NCBI RefSeq assembly: GCF_019703835.1
Contig: NZ_AP023055.1
Coordinates: 682,001-746,000 of the forward strand
Reading direction: 5' to 3'
DNA from: Thaumasiovibrio subtropicus
GTDB taxonomy: Bacteria > Pseudomonadota > Gammaproteobacteria > Enterobacterales > Vibrionaceae
DNA length: 64,000 bases
How positions within the stretch are numbered: the stretch's first letter is position 1; each line of letters begins with the position of its first letter. Of the stretch, positions 36,504 through 45,558 are shown in pieces. The position numbers were made by a program, and so were the translations under genes. The notes below the pieces were generated by a model that did not search any database, was not told where the DNA came from, and worked only from the letters and a program-made list of their open reading frames with translations.

Positions 36504-37607
36504 CTAGTCAATCAGGCTGTATTGGTCACGAAGAATCGCAATGATCTCTTGCTTTGGGTTTTCGCTAAGATGCAGCTTTTTCCCAATCACTTTTTCTGCG
36601 ATACCCACATAGGTATCTGAGACTTTCTGCATCACTTCTAGCGGCAAGGCATTGTCTCTCGCTAACGCAGCGCGTTCAGGCATACGGTCTTTGTTGAGAA
36701 GAATGTCTGGATCTGGGAAGTGATTCAATAGTAGCTGACGGAAATCTTCTTTTGAGTTCTCAACGATATTGCCTTGGCGGAATTGCGCACCATCCCAAAT
36801 ACGAGAGGAATCAGGTGTGCCGACTTCGTCCATGTAGATGAGCTTTTCATTGCCAGCGGCATCGTTGACATAGCCAAACTCGAATTTAGTATCGACAAAC
36901 ATCTGATCCAGCTCTGCTAGCGCGTCACTGATAACGCCAAAGCCTTCTTTGAGCAGTTTTTCGTAAACAGGGATATCATCGGCGGATGTGAAGTTGAAAG
37001 CAGCGAAATTATCGCTGATATTTTCGCGTGTGATGTTGACATCATCTTGTTCTGGTACGCCGGGGATGTCACGCAGAATACCCTTGGTGGACGGTGTAAT
37101 CAGTAGTTCTGAGAGTTTCTGATCTTTCTGTAGCCCTTCTGGAAGTTCAATACCACAGAAGTTGCGTTCGCCTTTTTCATAAGCACGCCACATTGAACCC
37201 GTGATGTATTGGCGACAAATTGCTTCGATCATCACTGGTTTTGCTTTTTGAACAATCCAGACGAAAGGATGGGGAATATCAAGGATGTGGCTATCAGCGA
37301 GTCCTTTTTCCTTAAATAGTCGGAACCAGTGATTAGAGATCGCGTTAAGCGCCGCACCTTTACCGGGAACACCTTTGAGGCCGTTTTCTCCGTGCCAAAT
37401 ACAGTCGAATGCGGAAATGCGGTCGCTGATGACCATAATAGCAAGCGGTGCATCTGCAGGTACGTCATAGCCTTTTTCTTCGATGAGACGGCGGCTGTCT
37501 TGTTCTGTTAACCAGTAAACTGAACGGACTTTACCGCTGTGGACAGGCTTGTCGGTGCGAATTGGCAGGTCATCGTTAACAGCAAGAACGGAATCGGCAA
37601 GGCTCAT
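36504..37607 (-). CDS. purC: SAICAR synthetase, long form
   Basis: 367 residues, the longer form seen in Vibrionaceae rather than the ~237-residue E. coli enzyme. It ligates aspartate to CAIR with ATP in purine synthesis. Visible: SGKVRSVYW phosphate loop, VISDRISAFDCIWH (SAICAR synthetase signature), CRQYITGSMWRAYEKGERN, and DTKFEFGY followed by YMDEVGTPDSSRIWD. A PurR-type operator lies 88-103 nt upstream of the start. Appears monocistronic. Confidence 0.96.
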   Translation of the reverse strand: MSLADSVLAVNDDLPIRTDKPVHSGKVRSVYWLTEQDSRRLIEEKGYDVPADAPLAIMVISDRISAFDCIWHGENGLKGVPGKGAALNAISNHWFRLFKEKGLADSHILDIPHPFVWIVQKAKPVMIEAICRQYITGSMWRAYEKGERNFCGIELPEGLQKDQKLSELLITPSTKGILRDIPGVPEQDDVNITRENISDNFAAFNFTSADDIPVYEKLLKEGFGVISDALAELDQMFVDTKFEFGYVNDAAGNEKLIYMDEVGTPDSSRIWDGAQFRQGNIVENSKEDFRQLLLNHFPDPDILLNKDRMPERAALARDNALPLEVMQKVSDTYVGIAEKVIGKKLHLSENPKQEIIAILRDQYSLID

Positions 37608-37694
37608 GATTGAAGTCCCTATTTCAATGATAACTGGGTGTTAACCCTAAAACTCAGCGAATAATACCAGAACTACTGCTAACCGCCAGCAAAA

Positions 37695-37710
37695 AAGCAA
37701 ACGTTTGCGT
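37695..37710 (-). promoter_or_regulatory. PurR operator upstream of purC
   Basis: On the minus strand ACGCAAACGTTTGCTT, matching the E. coli PurR consensus ACGCAAACGTTTTCGT at 13 of 16 positions with an intact GCAAACGTTTGC core. Expected to mediate repression of purC by hypoxanthine/guanine-bound PurR. Confidence 0.85.
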
Positions 37711-37739
37711 TTGAAAATCGAGCATTCTTTGTTAGCGGT

Positions 37740-37967
37740 TTACTCTTCGCAACTCACTGCCCATCGTTGTGGTTGAGGTCGTTTGGGCTTTACGGGCTCT
37801 TCGATAAAGTCAGAACCATTCGCCGCCGCAGCTTGTTGAGATGATTTGTCTTCGTGATTTGGGTTTAGAAACGGGTTAGTCACTTTGCGAGAAAGCTTGA
37901 TGACTTCCTCCAATGAGTGACATTTTGATAGGCGCGCCTTTAAAGCCAAGTGAGATTTATTCTGCAT
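37740..37967 (-). CDS. Small hypothetical protein
   Basis: 75 residues, basic at the start and proline/glutamine-rich at the end (KPKRPQPQRW). No signal peptide, membrane helix or known motif. The ribosome site is weak. Its right-hand position, opposite orientation to no overlapping gene, and biased composition make it plausible, but it could be non-coding. Confidence 0.45.
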   Translation of the reverse strand: MQNKSHLALKARLSKCHSLEEVIKLSRKVTNPFLNPNHEDKSSQQAAAANGSDFIEEPVKPKRPQPQRWAVSCEE

Positions 37968-38158
37968 AGAAATTTAGTATTTTTATATTCAACTGTGAGG
38001 GGCTAAGTAAACCCAAAAGTGTGATGTTCGTCAAGTTACATCTTTAGTGTGACACTTTTATTTAACGGAAGGAAAGTCACGTAACTTAAAGACTTTATGG
38101 CACTTTTTTCAGTTACTATGCATTTTTCTCTAGTGTATGTGATGGATGAGAATTAAAA

Positions 38159-38188
38159 AAAGAGGGTCTAAAAAATTAGACCCTCTTT
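38159..38188 (-). terminator. Strong terminator after ybjQ-like gene
   Basis: Perfect 12-bp stem AAAGAGGGTCTA / TAGACCCTCTTT (38159-38170, 38177-38188). On the minus strand it is followed by seven or more T. It ends the ABC exporter-YbjQ operon. Confidence 0.92.
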
Positions 38189-38215
38189 GGAGTAGTTTGT
38201 AAATAGATGTTTCGA

Positions 38216-38533
38216 TTAACGGGAAAGCTTGACTGCTGTACCGTAGGCTAATATTTCGGATGTGCCGACTTGTACCATACTGGTGCTAAATTTGACGTTA
38301 ACAATCGCATCAGCGTCTAATTTTTCGGCGTCTTCTATCATGCGAGACAGGGCGATTTGTCGCGCTTCATTGATCATCTCTGTGTAGCCGCGAATTTCTC
38401 CTCCCACGATGCTTTTTAAGCCAGCCATGATATCGCGTCCTACATGCTTTGATTGCACCACGTTGCCAGAAACAACGCCGATTACGGATGCGATCGTTTC
38501 CCCGGGGAAATCTGGGGTAGTCGTGTATTTCAT
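38216..38533 (-). CDS. YbjQ/UPF0145 family protein
   Basis: 105 residues from the ATG complementary to 38531-38533. Hallmarks of the family: TTPDFPGETI, VVSGNVVQSKHVGRDI, GGEIRGYTEM and EILAYGTAVKL. These small proteins form a pentameric ring-like fold of unknown function, often annotated as heavy-metal-binding. It begins 15 nt after the ABC gene stop and shares its transcript. Confidence 0.9.
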   Translation of the reverse strand: MKYTTTPDFPGETIASVIGVVSGNVVQSKHVGRDIMAGLKSIVGGEIRGYTEMINEARQIALSRMIEDAEKLDADAIVNVKFSTSMVQVGTSEILAYGTAVKLSR

Positions 38534-38548
38534 TGTCACTCCTTGAAG

Positions 38549-40414
38549 TTAAATCGCTTCAGGTTGCTTCGATTGCTCTGTTTCAAGCCCTAAGAAGCCG
38601 CCAGTTTGGTGTGCCCATAACTGCGCATAGATGCCATTGTTGTTGATCAGCTCTTGGTGAGAACCTTGTTCAACTACTTCACCTTTATCAAGCACAATAA
38701 GGCGGTCCATCGCAGCGATGGTGGATAGACGGTGTGCTATCGCAATGACGGTTTTGCCTTCCATCAACTCATACAAGCTTTCTTGGATGGCGGCCTCGAC
38801 TTCTGAGTCAAGGGCAGACGTGGCTTCATCTAGCAACAATATTGGCGCATCTTTCAGCAATACGCGAGAGATAGCGATGCGTTGACGCTGACCGCCAGAA
38901 AGCTTCACACCTCGTTCACCGACTTGTGCATCGTAACCGACATTACCATGTGGGTCAGAAAGCGTCGCGATGAACTCATGCGCCTGTGCTTGGGTGGTTG
39001 CGGCAACAAGTTGCTCGTCGGTTGCGTCTGGCTTACCGTAGAGAATGTTCTCTTTAATAGAGCGGTGGAGCAGAGAGGTGTCTTGCGTCACCATGCCAAT
39101 CTGCGCCCGTAAGCTCTCTTGGGTCACCTTTTTCACATCTTGGCCATCAATGGCAATCGACCCCGATTCTACGTCATGAAAGCGCATGAGTAGGTTGACC
39201 AAGGTGGATTTGCCCGCGCCTGAACGCCCGACTAAACCGACTTTCTCGCCAGGCTTGATCTCTAGGTTAAGCTTTTCAAGCACGCCTTTCTCTTCACCAT
39301 AGTGGAAGCTGACATCTTTAAAGGTGATTCCGCCTTTCTCAACATTGAGTGGCTTGGCATCTTTCTCATCTTGAATGTCTGTCGGCTTCGACAGGGTATT
39401 CATACCATCAGCCACCGTGCCGATATTTTCAAACAGAGAGCTCAGTTCCCACATGATCCAATGCGACATACCGTTAAGGCGAAGTGCCAAGCTGACCGCG
39501 ATGGCAATCGCACCAACGGTGATAGCGTTGGTTAACCACAGTAGAATAGAGACGGCTCCAATCACGAAGACTAATAGATAGTTGATCATCTCAACGCTCA
39601 AATTGATACCTGTCACCAACCGCATTTGTCGATAGACAGTATCAAGGAAAGTCTCCATGCCTTCTTTCGCATACTCTTCTTCCTTGTCTGTGTGTGCGAA
39701 GAGTTTGACGGTTGAAATGTTGGTGTAGCTATCGACGATTCGTCCAGTCATCGTTGAACGCGCATCGGCTTGCTCTGTGGAAACTTTCTTCAGCTTAGGC
39801 ACGAAATGCCATTGAATGCCGACGTAAAGAATCAACCAAGCCAACATCGGCAGCATCAAGCGGGTGTCAGCCTTCGCGATCATGATGAGCATCGAAGTAA
39901 AATAGACGCTGACGTAAACCATCACATCGAGTAACTTCATGACAGTTTCACGGATCGCTAATGATGTTTGCATCACCTTGGTGGCAATACGACCTGCAAA
40001 GTCGTCTTGATAAAAAGAGATGCTTTGGCGTAGTAAATAGCGGTGGGCCAGCCAACGAATCTTCATCGGGTAGTTACCCAGCAGTATTTGATGCACGACA
40101 AGCGAATGCAACAATACTAACGAAGGAATACCGACCAAGACCAGCAAGCCCATTTTGAACAAGGTTTGCTTTTCCTCAGCGATAAGGGTTTCTGGGGTAT
40201 GTTGAACAAGCCAGTCGACTAAGGTACCCATAAAGCCAAACAAGATTACCTCACTGATGGCGATCAGTGTGGTAAGTATTGTCATCGCTAACAATGGAAT
40301 CTCATATCCACGTGTGTAATGACGACAAAACGCCCATAGCCCTTTTGGAGGCTGTTCCGCTGCGTCGTCTGTTAACGCTGGGATAAGGCGTTCAAAAAAC
40401 TTTAATAACGACAT
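38549..40414 (-). CDS. ABC exporter (MsbA/multidrug type)
   Basis: 621 residues. Six-helix membrane domain (~30-330) and an ATPase with Walker A GRSGAGKSTLVNLLM near 415, signature LSGGQRQRIAISRVLL near 520, Walker B ILLLDEATSALDSE, and the H-loop IAHRLST. The NBD/TMD order and length match homodimeric lipid or drug exporters. Substrate unknown. AGGAAC precedes the ATG. Operon partner: the YbjQ-like gene. Confidence 0.9.
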   Translation of the reverse strand: MSLLKFFERLIPALTDDAAEQPPKGLWAFCRHYTRGYEIPLLAMTILTTLIAISEVILFGFMGTLVDWLVQHTPETLIAEEKQTLFKMGLLVLVGIPSLVLLHSLVVHQILLGNYPMKIRWLAHRYLLRQSISFYQDDFAGRIATKVMQTSLAIRETVMKLLDVMVYVSVYFTSMLIMIAKADTRLMLPMLAWLILYVGIQWHFVPKLKKVSTEQADARSTMTGRIVDSYTNISTVKLFAHTDKEEEYAKEGMETFLDTVYRQMRLVTGINLSVEMINYLLVFVIGAVSILLWLTNAITVGAIAIAVSLALRLNGMSHWIMWELSSLFENIGTVADGMNTLSKPTDIQDEKDAKPLNVEKGGITFKDVSFHYGEEKGVLEKLNLEIKPGEKVGLVGRSGAGKSTLVNLLMRFHDVESGSIAIDGQDVKKVTQESLRAQIGMVTQDTSLLHRSIKENILYGKPDATDEQLVAATTQAQAHEFIATLSDPHGNVGYDAQVGERGVKLSGGQRQRIAISRVLLKDAPILLLDEATSALDSEVEAAIQESLYELMEGKTVIAIAHRLSTIAAMDRLIVLDKGEVVEQGSHQELINNNGIYAQLWAHQTGGFLGLETEQSKQPEAI

Positions 40415-40996
40415 AATTGTTCCTGATGAATCACCGTTTAGTCAGTATACGGCACGGTGTTTTCACCGCGTCAACCAGTGTACTGACCATTATTATCAAT
40501 TTCGTCACAAGCTCTATACCGAAAGTGCGCATTACTGTGTGAGTAAGCGATTTATCGAGAAGGCTTGTATAGGGTTTCGCCTAAGGCCACATGAACAAAC
40601 AGTAAAATGCGAGGCTAAACTTGCCCAGTGCATCTTTGACTGATGAGTACACGAAAACAACACAGACAACTGCGTGCTTTAGACGATGAAGGTATGCGCA
40701 TGCAATGGCGAAAATCACATTTGTACCCGGGGGGACAATGGATTAACGCAGCGCATTAATTGGCTAGTAGTAGAAATGTCATTTGTATTCTCCTATCGAA
40801 GTCACATCGTTTACAGAACGGAAACGGATGGACTTAACAGGTCACATATTATGCAATTGAGTAAGAGGATGCAATCGCTAAATGTATGATTTAGAACTGA
40901 GTCATGACTTTTGTCTTCAATGGGTTCTCTGAGTGTATAGGCGGGATTTTTCCTCTATGCTTAATAGCATAAATGCCCTGAGCAAAAGGAGGCACG
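40415..40996. other. Intergenic region with one possible micro-ORF
   Basis: 582 bp between divergent genes. It contains a 38-codon frame (40643-40759), several short AT-rich dyads (TATGCTTAATAGCATA near 40957) and the AAGGAGG site of the DsbA-family gene. No recognised RNA. Confidence 0.4.
40643..40759 (+). CDS. Possible 38-residue basic peptide
   Basis: ATG 40643 to TAA 40759 encodes a basic peptide beginning STRKQHRQLRALDDEGMRMQ and ending YPGGQWINAAH. There is no clear ribosome site, and no family is recognised. It could be the remnant of a longer gene. Listed because its composition is protein-like. Confidence 0.25.
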   Translation: MSTRKQHRQLRALDDEGMRMQWRKSHLYPGGQWINAAH

Positions 40997-41638
40997 ATGC
41001 AAAAAAATTTGACGGTTGAGCTTATCTCCGACGTCTCTTGTCCGTGGTGCATTATCGGTTATCTCTCGTTTCAAAAAGCGTTGCAGACCTTGCCAAAAGA
41101 CGTGGATGTTGAAATTCGATGGCGGGCCTTTGAGTTGAACCCAGCGATGGGAAAAAGTGGCCAAAATTTGATTCAGCATATCGTTGAAAAATATGGTTTG
41201 AGCGCGGAAGAGAGTGCGGATAATCGTAAGATGCTGGTGGAGAAGGGAAAGGAGTTCAGTTTTGACTTCAATTTTGAACCCCAAACGCGTATTTACAATA
41301 CGTTCGATGCGCATCGTCTTTTGCATTGGTCGAAGCTGTGGAATAAGCAAACGGCATTGAAAATGGCGCTGTTCCGAGCCTATTTCAGTGAGGGTAGAGA
41401 TCCCAGTGATCACAATGTGTTGGTGGATGTCGCCAAGGACGTCGAGCTTGATGGCGATAGTGCACGTGCCGTTCTAGCGTCAGATCAATTCAAACAAGAA
41501 GTGAGGCAGGAACAAGAGTTTTACCGTCAAATGGGTGTTGAGGCAGTGCCGACGTTTATCTTCAATAAAAAGTACGTCATTACTGGTGGTCAGCCTGTCG
41601 ATGCGTTTGTTAGAGCATTGAACGACATTCTTCAATAG
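40997..41638 (+). CDS. DsbA family oxidoreductase (FrnE-like)
   Basis: 213 residues, cytoplasmic (no signal peptide). N-terminal CPWC redox motif at residues 15-18 in ISDVSCPWCIIGYLS, helical insertion domain, and the thioredoxin-fold cis-proline segment GVEAVPTFIFNKKYVITGGQ. FrnE-type proteins are linked to disulfide chemistry and stress resistance. AGGAGG 5 nt before the ATG. Monocistronic. Confidence 0.9.
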   Translation: MQKNLTVELISDVSCPWCIIGYLSFQKALQTLPKDVDVEIRWRAFELNPAMGKSGQNLIQHIVEKYGLSAEESADNRKMLVEKGKEFSFDFNFEPQTRIYNTFDAHRLLHWSKLWNKQTALKMALFRAYFSEGRDPSDHNVLVDVAKDVELDGDSARAVLASDQFKQEVRQEQEFYRQMGVEAVPTFIFNKKYVITGGQPVDAFVRALNDILQ

Positions 41639-41768
41639 TACGTTTTATCCTCAATTATCCTATTTTTGTTCGAACAAAGGCCAACTGGTTGACCTTTGTT
41701 CGCTATAGACTTTCGTTGTGGGTAAGGTGCGGTACAATGTTGCGCAACGAAATTTAATTTGAGCTGTT

Positions 41769-42299
41769 ATGAATTACAACCGCATTGTTTGCTTTGACCT
41801 AGAGATGTGCTGCTGGAATGACGGTCGCGAGAAGAATACAGGCGAAATCATTGAAATTGGCTTGGCTGAAATTGATCTGAAATTGGGCGAAGTGGTTAAA
41901 CGTGCTCAGTATTATGTGAAGCCAGAGCATGATGATATTTCCCTGTTTTGCGTTGAGCTGACTGGCATCACGCCAAGAAAGATAGAAAAACAAGGACGAC
42001 CACTGGCATCGGTACTCAAGTCGATGATTAAAAACTTTGGTGGTGCCAATAAGATATACGCTGCTTGGGGACATGATAATGATGTTTTGAAAGCTGAGTG
42101 CGAGCAGAAAGGTCTGGAGATGCCCTTTAGTGAGTACTTGAATATGGCCACGCTGTTTGGCATTCATCAACGGATGAAAACAGTGCGCTTTGGTCATAAA
42201 GCAGCGATGGAGGTGCTTGAGATTGAGTGGGAAGGGCGTCAGCATTCAGGATACGTTGATGCTTACAATTTGGCGAAACTGGCACTTAAAGTTTTATAA
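41769..42299 (+). CDS. DEDDh 3'-5' exonuclease (KapD/ERI1-like)
   Basis: 176 residues. ExoI VCFDLEMCCW holds the first Asp-Glu pair; ExoII AAWGHDNDVLKAECE carries an Asp; ExoIII HSGYVDAYNLAKLAL gives the catalytic His and Asp. The layout matches inhibitor of KinA/ERI1-type RNase family exonucleases acting on RNA or short DNA. It is followed by the rhomboid gene after 52 nt. Confidence 0.86.
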   Translation: MNYNRIVCFDLEMCCWNDGREKNTGEIIEIGLAEIDLKLGEVVKRAQYYVKPEHDDISLFCVELTGITPRKIEKQGRPLASVLKSMIKNFGGANKIYAAWGHDNDVLKAECEQKGLEMPFSEYLNMATLFGIHQRMKTVRFGHKAAMEVLEIEWEGRQHSGYVDAYNLAKLALKVL

Positions 42300-42351
42300 C
42301 GGTTTGCTTTAAAATACGTTTTAGCCATTGAACAGACAAGGAGTCGTGAAG

Positions 42352-42915
42352 TTGAAAAAACATGTCCAATATTTAGGTGTATTCGCCGCGTTGCTGTTGA
42401 TACTTACCATTGTTAATGTGTTGACCAATGGTAGTTTAAGCCACCTTGGTATCTATCCTCGATCTGCGACAGGGTTGATTGGCGTGTTTCTTTCACCGTT
42501 CATTCATAGTGGTTGGCAGCACTTCTTTAGTAATATTATCTCTTTTTCCGTACTCTCGGTTTTCTTGTTTCAGTTTGGCGAGAAGCGCTTCTATCGTGTT
42601 CTTGCTGTGAGTTGGTTGCTCACTGGGCTCTCCGTTTGGCTGCTTGCTCGCGATGCTTACCATGTTGGTTTAAGTGGTGTTATCTATGCACTGTGGAGTT
42701 ACTTATTGATTTACGGCGTGATGCGTCGCTCGGTAAAGTCGATGCTCATTTCTTTCTTAATTTTGATTTTTTACGGCTCAATGGTTTTCGGTGTCTTCCC
42801 TGGGCAGGCGAGAATCAGCTTTGAAAGCCATCTGTTTGGCGCTATCGTCGGCGGCTATTTTGGTTGGCGTTATGCGCGAAAAGATAAGCGTATGGCTGAT
42901 CGTGTTGTCGGATAG
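42352..42915 (+). CDS. Rhomboid intramembrane serine protease
   Basis: About 187 residues from TTG 42352; AAGGAG ends 8 nt before it, which favours it over GTG 42346 (2-nt gap) or TTG 42328. Six hydrophobic helices. Catalytic Ser in HVGLSGVIYAL (GxSG) and catalytic His in SFESHLFGAIVGGYFG; the HSGWQHFFSNI segment is the conserved N-terminal His/Asn region. Cleaves transmembrane substrates in the inner membrane. Probably cotranscribed with the exonuclease gene. Confidence 0.85.
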   Translation: MKKHVQYLGVFAALLLILTIVNVLTNGSLSHLGIYPRSATGLIGVFLSPFIHSGWQHFFSNIISFSVLSVFLFQFGEKRFYRVLAVSWLLTGLSVWLLARDAYHVGLSGVIYALWSYLLIYGVMRRSVKSMLISFLILIFYGSMVFGVFPGQARISFESHLFGAIVGGYFGWRYARKDKRMADRVVG

Positions 42916-43464
42916 TCTTTGAAAGTAGATAGCCTTTGAAAGTAATTGTTAGCGTGGGGGACTGCGCTTTTATTGCCACAAGTCGTTTCTGAACTCATTA
43001 TCGGCGGTTCTGTTTAGTTTACTAGCCTACCAAACAGTACCGTGCTGACAAGCCTAGTCCTATCTCTCCTTTGCTTGTTTCCTAGCCAATATCATTGTCA
43101 CCTATCTGTCATCAAAGATGCATCCCACTGAAGCGAAGATGACACACATAATTCATCTTACGATTTCATACTTTTTAAGAACGTCTTCAAGGATAGACTT
43201 TAGATGTATATAAGTCGCAGATACCGTGAATAACATGAGTTAATCAGACCTAACGGTCAGCGAAAGATCGTCGTCCAGCCCATCGCATATTCAATGAACC
43301 CATATTGATTTGTATCTGCCTCTGCATCCCGAAAGTCACTTTTTCTTGCAGGTGATATGGCTAGCCTATGATGCCATGTCGCACTCAACGTAAGTGAGTT
43401 CGCTGTTTGGTAAGTGTGTTGTTGGTTAATGGCAACACTGATTTAAGAACTGTATGAGGTTATT
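42916..43464. other. Intergenic region upstream of OlsF-like gene, with candidate Pho box
   Basis: 549 bp. The first part (43010-43060) has a weak resemblance to the dispersed repeat (TTTAGTTTACTAGCCTACCA, CAGTACCGTGCTGACAAGCC). A CTGTCAT-based direct repeat at 43106-43123 may be a PhoB site. No coding frame is convincing. Confidence 0.45.
43106..43123 (+). promoter_or_regulatory. Candidate Pho box
   Basis: CTGTCATCAAAGATGCAT: the first half is a perfect CTGTCAT, the AAA spacer follows, and the second half keeps only the final CAT. About 340 nt upstream of the OlsF-like start. Confidence 0.4.
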
Positions 43465-45225
43465 ATGGCGACTAGCCCATTTAGGCTCCCTCGAAAAACC
43501 CCGTTTGGTGTGGCTGAGCATGTCACAGAGTGGGCAACGGGACTGAAGAAGCTCAATAAATATTATCAACACCGCCCCCACAATGCATCGCTCGATCATT
43601 TTCTGCGCTATACCTTGGATGTGCTTGGTATCGACTATCAAGTTCAGCGTGGTCAACTAAACGCAGTACCCCGGCAAGGTGCAACTTTGATTGTTGCCAA
43701 CCATCCTCTCGGCGCAGTAGAAGGCGTTATTCTTGCTGAGCTGATACGCAACGTCCGAAAAGATGTCAAAGTGCTCGCGAACCATTACCTAAAAAGCGTA
43801 CCAGAGCTCAGTGAGCTTTTTATTGGCGTGGATGTATTCGAGGGAGAAAATGCCGTTAAGGCGAATATTCGTGCTTTACGAGAAGCGAATAAACACCTGC
43901 AAAATGGTGGCGCATTATTGGTTTTCCCGGCTGGTGAGGTATCGACGTTTGATAAGCAAAGCGGCAAGCTCTTGGATAAGGAGTGGAGCCGCTCAGTAGC
44001 AAAGATGATCCGAAAAACCAAGGCGACGACGGTGCCGATGTTCATCAACGGTCGAAACAGTAAGCCCTTCTATCTTGCTGGGAAGATTCATCCGATTTTG
44101 CGTACCTTAATGTTAGGGCGCGAACTATTGAACAAACGGAAACAGCGCATCGATATTGCGATTGGAGAAGCCATTCACTATTCAGAAGTAAAGGGGTTAT
44201 CGGATGAAACTCGTCTTGTGCATTACTTGCGGCTAAATACCTATCTACTGGGCTCAACGTTCCAAATCGGGCGCAATGAACATGAAAAATGTACAACCTA
44301 TGATGTTGATATTATTGAGCCAGTAGAAAAACGCAGTTTAGCGAAAGAGATCGCCGGGTTATCGCCTAGTGCATTTCTGCTGTCGCAAGGCGCATTTGAT
44401 GTCTATTGTGCACCGAGTGGTGATATCCCTTTGGTTATGCGTGAGCTAGGAAGGATACGAGAAGTTAATTTTCGCGCTGTTGGCGAAGGGACGGGCCTAG
44501 AAGCAGACATCGATGCGTTTGATGGCTACTATCAGCAGTTGTTTGTTTGGGATAGGGAAAATGCCTGTATTGTTGGCGCGTACCGTCTTGGTGTAGTGAA
44601 TGAACTTGTTGAAAATCATGGCATTCAAGGGCTTTATTCTCGAACACTATTTGATTATGACGAACGTTTTGTCGCCCAACTTGATGGCGCCATCGAGTTG
44701 GGACGTTCGGTTATTGCTCGCGAGTATCAACGTAGTTTGAGTGCGTTATTATTGCTGTGGAAAGGTATTGCGACATTTGCCTCGCGTCATCCTAATATCA
44801 CCAAGTTGTTTGGACCCGTCAGCATTAGCAATGACTACAGCGCGCTGGCGAGAAAGTTGATCGCCGAAACCATGACGATTCATCATTATGATATTGAGCG
44901 AGCAGCATTAGTCGCACCAAGTAATCCGCTACCCGAAGAAAAGCAGGCTTTCTGGCAGCATGACATGCTATCGGCGTTACCTGATCTGCAACTGCTGGGT
45001 AAGGTGCTGGGCCGAATGGAGGATGGAAAATCAGTGCCGGTGTTGTTGAGACAATACTTGGGATTAAACGGTAAGTTGGTCTGCTTCAATGTTGACCCTG
45101 CGTTTAACAACGCGTTAGATGGGCTGATTGTCGTTGATTTACTTAAGGTGCCTGAAAAAACACTTGCCAAGTATATGGGCAAGGCAGAAACAGTCGTTTA
45201 CTTGTCACACCATTGCCGTCATTGA
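43465..45225 (+). CDS. olsF: Bifunctional ornithine lipid synthase, OlsF-like
   Basis: 586 residues with two acyltransferase parts. The N-terminal ~260 residues are a PlsC-type O-acyltransferase (LIVANHPLGAVEGVI, GALLVFPAGEVS, TTVPMFINGRNS). The C-terminal part (~290-586) resembles OlsB-type N-acyltransferases (LGRIREVNFRAVGEGTG, GAYRLGV, YSRTLFDYD, RSVIAREYQ). This fusion order is that of OlsF, which makes ornithine lipids in both steps; the V. cholerae homolog was long annotated as a hemolysin. Such phosphorus-free lipids replace phospholipids under phosphate limitation. Long upstream region with a candidate Pho box. Confidence 0.82.
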   Translation: MATSPFRLPRKTPFGVAEHVTEWATGLKKLNKYYQHRPHNASLDHFLRYTLDVLGIDYQVQRGQLNAVPRQGATLIVANHPLGAVEGVILAELIRNVRKDVKVLANHYLKSVPELSELFIGVDVFEGENAVKANIRALREANKHLQNGGALLVFPAGEVSTFDKQSGKLLDKEWSRSVAKMIRKTKATTVPMFINGRNSKPFYLAGKIHPILRTLMLGRELLNKRKQRIDIAIGEAIHYSEVKGLSDETRLVHYLRLNTYLLGSTFQIGRNEHEKCTTYDVDIIEPVEKRSLAKEIAGLSPSAFLLSQGAFDVYCAPSGDIPLVMRELGRIREVNFRAVGEGTGLEADIDAFDGYYQQLFVWDRENACIVGAYRLGVVNELVENHGIQGLYSRTLFDYDERFVAQLDGAIELGRSVIAREYQRSLSALLLLWKGIATFASRHPNITKLFGPVSISNDYSALARKLIAETMTIHHYDIERAALVAPSNPLPEEKQAFWQHDMLSALPDLQLLGKVLGRMEDGKSVPVLLRQYLGLNGKLVCFNVDPAFNNALDGLIVVDLLKVPEKTLAKYMGKAETVVYLSHHCRH

Positions 45226-45333
45226 GCTCCTAGCTCGGGCAGTTTGTACCGTGGGAGTGTCTAAGCTTATCAACAAGGCGTTGTTTTTAGGTCTCGTGGG
45301 CATAGCCAACACCGTAATTTACATTTTTGGCCG

Positions 45334-45558
45334 TCATATCCGACGGCCAAGCCAGTTCGCCAAGCAGTTTCCTACGATAGCAATACCCGTGCCTGAGATA
45401 ATTACAATAGGCATGATGACAATGAACCCGTTGAATCGAAAGGTCTCGCGGAGTACATAAAGTAAGATCAGCCCACTCATCGCGTAGTAGAGCGAGAAGA
45501 AGATGAAAAAGGCAGGCTTTTTCAGTTTTCCTTTGTGTGTCATGAGAAGAGACTTCAT
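45334..45558 (-). CDS. Possible small two-helix membrane protein
   Basis: 74 residues (or 69 from the inner ATG at 45543). A basic start (THKGKLKKP) is followed by two long hydrophobic segments (AFFIFFSLYYAMSGLILLYV and GFIVIMPIVIISGTGIAIVG) and a short GRRI tail, giving a plausible hairpin membrane protein. No ribosome site is seen and no family was recognised. Confidence 0.45.
   Translation of the reverse strand: MKSLLMTHKGKLKKPAFFIFFSLYYAMSGLILLYVLRETFRFNGFIVIMPIVIISGTGIAIVGNCLANWLGRRI

Noticed and set aside
40643..40759. Treating the 38-codon frame as a confident gene
   Set aside because: No ribosome site and no known family; kept only as a low-confidence entry.
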